Part shown: positions 57,682 through 64,000 of the stretch, piece after piece
Layout: every line of letters starts with the position of its first letter
Numbering within the stretch: position 1 is the first letter of the stretch
DNA from: Methylocaldum sp. 14B
GTDB lineage: Bacteria > Pseudomonadota > Gammaproteobacteria > Methylococcales > Methylococcaceae
Direction: 5' to 3'
Assembly: GCF_002005105.1 (NCBI RefSeq)
Contig: NZ_MSCV01000007.1
Span: 1-64,000 of the forward strand
Length of the DNA: 64,000 bases
Translations under genes and position numbers: made by a program
The notes under the pieces: model-generated
The model's input: only the letters and a program-made list of their open reading frames with translations
What the model was told of the DNA's origin: nothing
Database searches by the model: none

Positions 57682-60306
57682 TCAGGGAGTCGGCGCTCCC
57701 CAAGCTGCCGATCGTCCCGAGTTCCTCTCCTGGAGCGGGCTGATCGTCTGCATGGTGCTGGGGATCGTAGTGACGACGTTCACGGTCACGGGGGCCGCGT
57801 GCGCGACCGAGGTCCCCGGAAACCCGACGATCCACAGCGTGTACGTGCCGGGCGTGACGGTGGACGCGACACCGATGGTGAGCGTGAAAGAGAAGGACCC
57901 ATTGGGCGGGAGGGAGCCGATGTCCTGGGGGAAACCGGGCGCCGTGAAGCCGGCCGGCAGCGCCCCTCCGGTCGGCTGGGCGAAGATCCCGAGCTTCACG
58001 GCCTCTCCCGTGAACCCGTTCAGCGAATTCACCGTCACCGTCGCCAGGCCCTGTCCGCCTTGGGTGACGTTGATCGTAGGAAGGGGCGAGAAGGAGTAGT
58101 CGCTGACGAGGACGAGTTTGTCGGCGAAGCCATCGCTGGCGCCACCGCCGTACCTCGGCTGAGCGGCTCCCATCTGGTCTGCGTTGCTCGGTGGGATCTC
58201 GCCCGCCAGATAGACATTGAACCCCGAGATGGACGGCGGAACGGCGAGGGCGGTCGCGACGTCGGACGATCCAAAGGAGTTGAAGGACGAGGTTCGGAGG
58301 GCCGCCGGGTTCGTGATCGGGGTTTCGGCGAAGTCCTTCAGGTCGTACCCGAGTACCCACAGGAAGGCATCAGGGCCGGTGATCCCCTCCGGGTCTGTAT
58401 CGAACGACCCCGCCACATTGACGACCGGTCCGAAGAACGAGCCGCCGATACCCAGCGCGAGCACCCGATCGAAGCCGCCGGCTCCCACAAAGCTCGCCTG
58501 GATCACGCTCGCCAGGCTGGAGTTGAGGCGAGCCACGAAGCCGTCCGTGGCCCCTCCGAACGTCGGTGTGTGCCCTCCCAGCGTTCCGGGGAAACTCGAG
58601 GCAGTGGTCTCTCCCCCCACGAAGACGTCCGGCCCTGAAACGGCTATGGCGTGCGCGATGTCCTGACCAAGCCCCCCGAGGTAGGTGGCCTGCACGAGCG
58701 AGGTCAAATCGCTGGTCAGGAGCGCCACGAAGGCGTCGGACTGGCCGTCGGGATAATGGATTTCCTGAGCGCCCCCTCCTGTCTTCGGAAAGTCCGTCGA
58801 GACGGTTTCCCCCGTCACGTAGACGAACCCCGCCGAGATCGCGATGGCGTTGATGAAATCGGAGGAGCGACCTCCCAGGTACGTCGCCTGCGTCAGGTTC
58901 GTCAGATCAGCGGAGAACGCGGCGATGAAGCCGTCGTTCGTATTCTGCCCGACGGGGCGGATGATCGGGTCCCCGTTCAGCGGCTGAGCGCTGTCGAGGG
59001 TCCCGACGAGATCGTGCGAGGCCGTCCGGCCCGCCACGAACACGGCATAGGCGCCCCCGAAAAGAGCCACGCTGCTGGCGGCGTCCTCGTCGGTCCCTCC
59101 GAAGTAGGTCGCCTGGGTCAACGCCTTCAAGTCCGAGGTAAGGAGCGCGGCGAACGCGTCTTTGCCCCCCGCGCTCTGCGGTCGGGCGCCTCCGGTCGTT
59201 CCCGGAAAGTCCGTCGATGTCGTCGAACCTGTGACGTAGATGCCGGCTTCCGAGACCGCGACACCGCTCACGGAGTCGTCGCCGGTCCCCCCCAGGTACG
59301 TCGCCTGGATGATCGTCTTCAAGTCCGAACTGAGGAGAGCGACGAAGCCGTCGCTCGGACCCGCCAGGGCAGGTCGAGCCCCTCCCGCCGTCCCCGGGAA
59401 GTCCGTCGAGTCGGTAGTCCCCGCCACGAGCACGTTCGACGCCGTGGCCGCTGCGGCGGTGACGCGGTCCCCTCCCGATCCCCCGAGGAAGGTGACTTGG
59501 ATCAAAGGGTCGATCTCGAGGTCCTTCGTCCGATCGTACTGCCCCACTTCGAAGCGGTAGCTCGTTCCCTCGACCGCATAGGCGACCTCCACAGGGTGTG
59601 CGCGGCCCGCGACCGTCTGGTAGGCCTTCGGCCTGCTGAACACGACCGTGCCGAGCCCCGTGCCGACCTCCAGCTCGCCCTTGTCGTTCGCCCGGAGGAA
59701 TGTCGCGCCAGAAATCCTCACTCCGATCTTCTCGGGCCTCGCGCCAGGCCTGACGTGGAAGAGTTTCTCGACGGTTGCGCCCGACGCCCTCAGCTCGAGC
59801 TCGATCCCCTCGTACACCTCACCGAGGGTCACGCGATCGTAGGTCGGGACGTTCGTTCTCCAGGCGGATTCCTCACTCCCGATCAGATAGTTCACCTCGG
59901 TTGGGGCCTTCTCTGCGCCGTCCACCAAGGCAGCGGCGCCGCCGACGAGCGCCTCCTTCAGGGACCAACCCGTTGTCCCGGTCTTGCCGGACACCTTCGG
60001 GAGGTCGTACACGATCTCGCCGATGCGGGTGACATAGACAGTGCCGCCGTCGATCCCCGCATAGAACCTCACCCGCTCGTCGGTCTGCCCCTGGTTCGCG
60101 ATGAAGGGGACGCTCGGATGAATGAGCTTCCCGCTCACCTGCGGCGAGGGCGAGCTCGAAGCGTCATGCGGCTCACCGCCATGCTTGGGCCGGGCGAGCA
60201 GGATCGCCCCCAGCAAGGCCAGCAGCCCCAGGAAAAAGTACCGTAAGCCCGGAAACCGGCCGCGGGAGCTCGGCTTCCTGTCCCTTTGCCGCGTCGAGTA
60301 TTGCAT
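57682..60306 (-). CDS. SBBP beta-propeller repeat surface protein
   Basis: About 874 residues from the ATG at 60306 (GGAGAGGGAATC upstream; a GTG 13 codons earlier is possible). There is a single N-terminal anchor (YFFLGLLALLGAILL), then a start region with HPSVPFIANQGQTDERVRFY, as in SBBP proteins. At least six repeats follow, such as ATYLGGTGDDSVSGVAVSEA and VTGSTTSTDFPGTTGG. A C-terminal Ig-like region includes SPLPTINVTQGGQGLATVTV. Arginine codons AGG/AGA are frequent (for example 59700-59880) and rare in the neighbours, so transfer is likely. The function is unknown; surface adhesion is a guess. Confidence 0.85.
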   Translation of the reverse strand: MQYSTRQRDRKPSSRGRFPGLRYFFLGLLALLGAILLARPKHGGEPHDASSSPSPQVSGKLIHPSVPFIANQGQTDERVRFYAGIDGGTVYVTRIGEIVYDLPKVSGKTGTTGWSLKEALVGGAAALVDGAEKAPTEVNYLIGSEESAWRTNVPTYDRVTLGEVYEGIELELRASGATVEKLFHVRPGARPEKIGVRISGATFLRANDKGELEVGTGLGTVVFSRPKAYQTVAGRAHPVEVAYAVEGTSYRFEVGQYDRTKDLEIDPLIQVTFLGGSGGDRVTAAAATASNVLVAGTTDSTDFPGTAGGARPALAGPSDGFVALLSSDLKTIIQATYLGGTGDDSVSGVAVSEAGIYVTGSTTSTDFPGTTGGARPQSAGGKDAFAALLTSDLKALTQATYFGGTDEDAASSVALFGGAYAVFVAGRTASHDLVGTLDSAQPLNGDPIIRPVGQNTNDGFIAAFSADLTNLTQATYLGGRSSDFINAIAISAGFVYVTGETVSTDFPKTGGGAQEIHYPDGQSDAFVALLTSDLTSLVQATYLGGLGQDIAHAIAVSGPDVFVGGETTASSFPGTLGGHTPTFGGATDGFVARLNSSLASVIQASFVGAGGFDRVLALGIGGSFFGPVVNVAGSFDTDPEGITGPDAFLWVLGYDLKDFAETPITNPAALRTSSFNSFGSSDVATALAVPPSISGFNVYLAGEIPPSNADQMGAAQPRYGGGASDGFADKLVLVSDYSFSPLPTINVTQGGQGLATVTVNSLNGFTGEAVKLGIFAQPTGGALPAGFTAPGFPQDIGSLPPNGSFSFTLTIGVASTVTPGTYTLWIVGFPGTSVAHAAPVTVNVVTTIPSTMQTISPLQERNSGRSAAWGAPTP

Positions 60307-60487
60307 GATTCCCTCTCCGGGATCGGACCTGTCCATGGCGCTCACCCCCGTTTGGGCAGAATCTTAGCCTCGCAGAGTTTGAGTCCAGGAAAAATAAACG
60401 TCCTTTTTCTAATTCCTATGACCGGCTTCGCGGCATCAAATTCCGATCAGGGCTGTTCAATGCTTGATGCCCTGAGAGTTTATGAAT

Positions 60488-60628
60488 CAGGCCCGTAAAT
60501 ACCCTCCTGGTATTTCGGGCCGCCGCCCAGGCCCGGTACACGCCCGGCCTGGGCTCACGCGGCTTGTCGCCGCGCCGGGGCATCCCTGCCCCGGATTAAC
60601 CCGGCCTATATATATAGGCCGGGTTAAT
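60488..60628. mobile_element. 141-bp five-hairpin element, copy 2
   Basis: It matches copy 1 (39448-39588) over its whole length except for a few changes, all consistent with hairpin pairing. In hairpin 2 a G-T pair becomes A-T, in hairpin 4 a G-T pair becomes G-C, and the hairpin 5 loop differs (ATATA against TTATTT). The left flank here is TGAAT, against TTAAT at copy 1, and both are followed by CAGGCCCG. Confidence 0.8.
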
Positions 60629-60775
60629 AAGATGCGCTCCAGGTTAATGGCGTTGTCATAGAGAGCGGCAGCGATATTGGGGGCTGATCCCAAAATGGGA
60701 AATATAGTCCGCGTTGGGCGCAATAGGGTACTCCCGTATTGCGCCGCATGAGGAGGTTTCCCATGCGGCTCTACG

Positions 60776-60880
60776 GCCCTGTTCGATCTGTTCTACCGCG
60801 CCGTCCGCTCGCCGGAACCCTGGGTCGCACTTGGCGACGCCGAGCGCGAGCGGTTACGGCGTCAGGGGTTGGAATGGTGA
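60776..60880 (+). pseudogene. Relic of a second M14 gene (3' end only)
   Basis: The frame ALFDLFYRAVRSPEPWVAL, then GDAERERLRRQGLEW and a stop matches the C-terminus of the M14-type protein (LFELFYRAVRSPEPWTELDE, then AERERLRRQGLEW). The two copies differ at many third codon positions, so this is a diverged paralog or homeologue rather than a fresh duplication. No upstream part is present. Confidence 0.8.
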
Positions 60881-61069
60881 TATTAGGTGTCGCTGACGCG
60901 GCGCCCCCTTCAATCATGCTTCCAACCGTCGACCGCCAAGACGAAAAATACTCCGAGCCAAAACGGATCGCCTGCGGCGCTTGTCATCATTTCGTCACCA
61001 AACCGCAATATTTGCGTCATACCGCCTCCGTAAAGTGCCTTTCCATCGAAGCACAGACGGAAGGCTTAC

Positions 61070-61861
61070 ATGTCAGTACAAGACGCTATTTCTCTCTCGT
61101 CCCGTCCTCGCCGTTACGCCGCCGAAGTCGCCAGCGATCCGGCGACCGTCCGCGCAACCCAAGCCCTGCGCTACCACGTTTTCGCCGAAGAGATGGGCGC
61201 GCATCTGCATACCCGGATCGAGGGTCTCGATTATGACGAAATCGACGATTACTGCGATCATCTCTTGGTGCGCGACACCCAAACCGGGCAGATCGTCGCT
61301 TGCACTCGTTTGCTGGACGACATCCAGGCTGCGCGCCTGGGACGTTTCTACTCCGAGGGCGAATTCCAACTCGACGAGGTTCTGGCCTTGCCCGGACGCT
61401 TCCTGGAGATCGGCCGCACCTGCGTCGATCCGTCCCACCGCGGCAGCGTGGTTCTCGGAACCTTGTGGAACGGGCTGGCGGAATACGTCTACAACGGCCG
61501 TTTCAACTACCTGATGGGCTGCGCCAGCATCCCGCCTGGCCCCAGCGGCTTCGCCGTCGATGCGGTCTATCGGCAGATCGAGCCGCACCAGTTCGGCCCG
61601 TCGGAACTCTTGGTAAGGTCCAAAAATCCGGTTCCTGCGCACAAGCGCTGCGTCCAGGACGAAAGCGGCATTCCGCCTTTGTTGCAGGCTTATCTCAGGC
61701 TGGGCTGCTGGGTCTTGGGCGATCCTTTCTGGGACGAGGATTTCAACGTCATGGACGTGTTCATTCTGCTGGACCTCTCCCGCATGCAGGCCCGCTACGA
61801 GAAGCGCTTCATCGCCAGCAAACAGGAAAATTCGCGTGCAGCGCTGTCGGCAGTGGTTTAA
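61070..61861 (+). CDS. olsB: Ornithine-lipid N-acyltransferase OlsB
   Basis: A 263-residue GNAT-like acyltransferase of the OlsB/hemolysin type. ALRYHVFAEEMGAHLHTRIE is the typical family start, then YDEIDDYCDHLLVRD and RFLEIGRTCVDPSHRGSVVL. It attaches a 3-hydroxy fatty acid to ornithine in ornithine-lipid synthesis. It overlaps olsA by 26 nt. A 190-nt leader from the M14 relic precedes it. Confidence 0.9.
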   Translation: MSVQDAISLSSRPRRYAAEVASDPATVRATQALRYHVFAEEMGAHLHTRIEGLDYDEIDDYCDHLLVRDTQTGQIVACTRLLDDIQAARLGRFYSEGEFQLDEVLALPGRFLEIGRTCVDPSHRGSVVLGTLWNGLAEYVYNGRFNYLMGCASIPPGPSGFAVDAVYRQIEPHQFGPSELLVRSKNPVPAHKRCVQDESGIPPLLQAYLRLGCWVLGDPFWDEDFNVMDVFILLDLSRMQARYEKRFIASKQENSRAALSAVV

Positions 61862-62612
61862 AGCCCTGGCCATCGCCGCCATGTTCGTGGCCGGCATCGT
61901 GGCCGTCAGCACGGTCATGCCGGCCCTGAGGCTGCTATTGGGGAAGAAGTCGGCCGCCTTGAACGACGCCATCGTGGTGAGCTGGAACCGTGCCGTCTGC
62001 CGGATTCTCAATCTGCGCTTGCACATCCGCGGGCGGCCCGACGCGAACGCCCGATTAGTGGTGGCCAACCACATTTCCTGGCTGGACATCATCGCCCTCG
62101 GAGCGCAAGGCCCCTGCTTGTTCGTCGCCAAACGGGAAGTGGCGGATTGGCCGGTCATGGGCTACCTGGCGAAAGGCATCGGCACGCTTTTCGTCCAGCG
62201 CGGCGATACCGGGCAGAGCGCAGCCGTGGCCGAACGGATGGCCTGGCAATTGCGCCAGGGGAAACGCCTGGTGCTGTTCCCGGAAGGCACGACAACCACC
62301 GGCGACCGCGTGCTGCGTTTTCACGGCAAGCTGCTCCACCCGGCGCAGTTGGCGGGAGCGCACGTCCAGGCGGTCGCCCTGCGTTACGACGGCGCGGCGA
62401 AAGAATGCGCACCCTTCGTCGGCGAGGACGAATTTCTGCCGCATCTCCTCGACATTCTCAAGCTGGAACGGATCGATCTCCATGTGCACTATTGCCCCGC
62501 CGTTCCGCCCGGACCGGGCCGGAACGAGTTGGCGCAAACCACGCGGCAACAGATCGTGGCCGCGCTGGATGCCGGCCATTCTTGCCGCGGACTGGCCGTC
62601 ATGAATTCTTAA
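61836..62612 (+). CDS. olsA: Ornithine-lipid O-acyltransferase OlsA (PlsC family)
   Basis: A 258-residue 1-acylglycerol-3-phosphate acyltransferase-type enzyme from GTG 61836. There is one N-terminal membrane segment (IAAMFVAGIVAVSTVMPAL). The HX4D motif is NHISWLD and the second motif is LFPEGTTTTG. It adds the second acyl chain to lyso-ornithine lipid. It is coupled to olsB. Confidence 0.9.
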   Translation: MQRCRQWFKALAIAAMFVAGIVAVSTVMPALRLLLGKKSAALNDAIVVSWNRAVCRILNLRLHIRGRPDANARLVVANHISWLDIIALGAQGPCLFVAKREVADWPVMGYLAKGIGTLFVQRGDTGQSAAVAERMAWQLRQGKRLVLFPEGTTTTGDRVLRFHGKLLHPAQLAGAHVQAVALRYDGAAKECAPFVGEDEFLPHLLDILKLERIDLHVHYCPAVPPGPGRNELAQTTRQQIVAALDAGHSCRGLAVMNS

Positions 62613-62684
62613 CCGGTCCGTCACGGCGCTTTAAGAAAATCGGTTTAAGTTCTTTGCCAGTTTCAACCGCAGCGAGGACTATCC

Positions 62685-63494
62685 ATGAAGCTGAAATACC
62701 GTACCGTCTGGATTTCCGACGTACATCTAGGGACGAGGGGCTGCAAGGATGAATATCTCCTCGATTTTCTGCGGCACATCGAATGCGAACGCCTTTATCT
62801 GGTGGGCGATATCATCGATTTCTGGAAGCTCAAGAGCGGTGTTTACTGGCCCCGCCTGCACAACGAGATCGTCCGCACCGTCATGGCGATGGCGGCTCGG
62901 GGCACACGGGTGATTTACATTCCGGGCAACCACGACGAAATCTTCCGCGGCTATATCGGCACGGTGTTCAACGGCATCGAGATCCACGCCAGCGCGGTCC
63001 ACGAGACGGCGGCCGGACGCCGGCTTCTGGTACTGCACGGCGACGAGTTCGACGGCGTGGTCTGCTCCAGCCGCTGGCTGGCGGTTCTCGGCAGCGGCGC
63101 CTACGACTTCCTGATCGAGGTCAACCGCTGGTTCAATCACGTCCGCCGCATTCTCGGCTTTCCCTACTGGTCGATGTCGGCCTACATCAAGCACAAGGTG
63201 AAGAACGCCGTGAACTTCATCTTCGATTTCGAGCGGGCGCTGATTCACGAGGCCTATGAACAAAATCTGGACGGCGTGATTTGCGGCCACATTCACCACG
63301 CCACGATCCGGACGGCCGAGCACGGCACGCTGTACGGCAACTGCGGCGACTGGGTGGAAAGCTGCACCGCCTTGGCCGAAAGCCACGCCGGAACGCTGTC
63401 CGTCATCCGCTGGCTGGAAGAAAGCACCCAACTCCTGGAGGATCTCGCACTTGAAACTCGCCCTGATCACGGACGCCTGGCTCCCACAAACTAA
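62685..63494 (+). CDS. UDP-2,3-diacylglucosamine diphosphatase-like metallophosphatase
   Basis: A 269-residue calcineurin-like phosphoesterase with RTVWISDVHLGTRGCKDEYL, YLVGDIIDFWKL, IPGNHDEIFRG, VLHGDEFDGV and CGHIHHATIR, giving the full two-metal set. It resembles LpxH-type enzymes (lipid A synthesis), although it could act on another lipid phosphate. It overlaps the next gene by 44 nt. Confidence 0.85.
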   Translation: MKLKYRTVWISDVHLGTRGCKDEYLLDFLRHIECERLYLVGDIIDFWKLKSGVYWPRLHNEIVRTVMAMAARGTRVIYIPGNHDEIFRGYIGTVFNGIEIHASAVHETAAGRRLLVLHGDEFDGVVCSSRWLAVLGSGAYDFLIEVNRWFNHVRRILGFPYWSMSAYIKHKVKNAVNFIFDFERALIHEAYEQNLDGVICGHIHHATIRTAEHGTLYGNCGDWVESCTALAESHAGTLSVIRWLEESTQLLEDLALETRPDHGRLAPTN

Positions 63495-64000
63495 CGGCGT
63501 CGTCACCACGCTTCGCACGATCTCTGAGCAGCTCCGCGCGATCGGACATACGGTCGAAACCTTTACGCCGGATCAGTTTCGCAACTGGCCCTGTCCGAGC
63601 TATCCCGAAATCCGTCTGGCGCTGGGCTGCGGCTCGAAACTCCGAGCCCGGCTGGACGAATTCCAGCCCGATGCCATTCACATCGCCACGGAAGGCCCGC
63701 TCGGCATGGCCGCCCGGAGTTTTTGCAAACGGCGCGGGCTTCCCTTCACGAGTTCTTTCCATACCCGATTCGCCGAATATATCCATCTCCGCACCGGTCT
63801 GCCGCTCGCTGTCGGCTATTCCTTTCTGCGCTGGTTTCATGGCGAAAGCGAGCGCCTGATGACTGCGACGCCCACCTTGCTGGAGGAGCTCAAGGCGCGA
63901 GGCTTCAAGAACCCGGTGCTGTGGTCGCGCGGAGTGGACACGGACTTGTTCCGTCCCCGAGACAAGGGTTTTCTGCCCGATGCCCGCCCCGTGCTGCTCT
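63451..64000 (+). CDS. GT4-type glycosyltransferase, cut by the right edge
   Basis: From a TTG at 63451 (GGAG 10 nt upstream) the frame stays open to the window end, giving about 183 residues. It begins LKLALITDAWLPQTNGVVTT, typical of family 4 glycosyltransferases, and contains EFQPDAIHIATEGPLGMAAR and SSFHTRFAEYIHLRTG. The C-terminal nucleotide-sugar site lies outside the window. Its place after LpxH-like suggests glycolipid synthesis. Confidence 0.88.
   Translation, partial: MKLALITDAWLPQTNGVVTTLRTISEQLRAIGHTVETFTPDQFRNWPCPSYPEIRLALGCGSKLRARLDEFQPDAIHIATEGPLGMAARSFCKRRGLPFTSSFHTRFAEYIHLRTGLPLAVGYSFLRWFHGESERLMTATPTLLEELKARGFKNPVLWSRGVDTDLFRPRDKGFLPDARPVLL

Noticed and set aside
58651-60246. 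Plus-strand 531-codon frame opposite the SBBP gene
   Set aside because: It is an antisense shadow made possible by high GC and repeats in the SBBP gene; it has no domain or RBS.
60487-60723. A minus-strand gene of 78 codons including the hairpin element
   Set aside because: More than half of it is the hairpin element. The rest is too short to name, though removing the element leaves an open frame that may be a relic.

Overview
The window is a high-GC bacterial chromosome segment. It carries ornithine-lipid genes (olsBA), TonB/ExbB/ExbD, MetE/MetR, HPF, LpxH-like and AsmA-like proteins, which points to a Gram-negative gammaproteobacterium. A Methylococcales-type host would fit, but I cannot fix the genus from sequence alone.

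Region 1 (1-20.1 kb) is a defence island. On the minus strand it holds a WYL regulator (brxR type), a BrxE-like protein, brxA, brxB, brxC, a UvrD-like SF1 helicase and a PglX methyltransferase that runs off the left edge. This is a BREX locus closest to type 6. The helicase is unusual because its N-terminus looks like a Gre transcription factor. Back to back on the plus strand lies a complete type I Wadjet operon (jetABCD), followed by a small CxxC protein and a uracil-DNA-glycosylase-like protein. The island ends near a fragment resembling the 3' end of tmRNA, a terminator and a decayed Fic gene, which suggests an old integration boundary.

Region 2 (21-46.7 kb) is mostly core or housekeeping. 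It contains a first tonB-exbB-exbD set, an S33-type hydrolase, a DUF1232 protein, metE with divergent metR, hisC, a GNAT protein, a cupin, an SRPBCC protein, an AraC regulator, an AsmA-like protein, a baeRF3-hpf pair, and a second iron-uptake operon (tonB-exbB-exbD-siderophore receptor-PepSY protein) next to hemP, which has a Fur box.

Region 3 (46.9-55.7 kb) is aromatic amino acid catabolism. The genes hpd-hmgA-fahA-maiA convert 4-hydroxyphenylpyruvate to fumarate and acetoacetate. A haem-oxygenase-fold protein, acetoacetyl-CoA synthetase (uses the acetoacetate) and tryptophan 2,3-dioxygenase follow.

Region 4 (56-64 kb) holds an M14-type carboxypeptidase, then an apparently foreign block (IS200-like transposase fragment, large SBBP beta-propeller protein, hairpin element). 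After it come a relic of a second M14 gene, olsB-olsA, an LpxH-like phosphatase and a glycosyltransferase cut by the right edge.

The intergenic DNA is rich in structured repeats. There is a 141-bp, five-hairpin element present twice, one copy of which splits a glycosyltransferase relic so that precise removal restores its frame. There are REPIN-like doublets of a GTCGGCAA/TTGCCGAC hairpin. There is also a family of GTTTGCGATTGGA boxes separated by hairpins whose stems vary while their loops stay constant.
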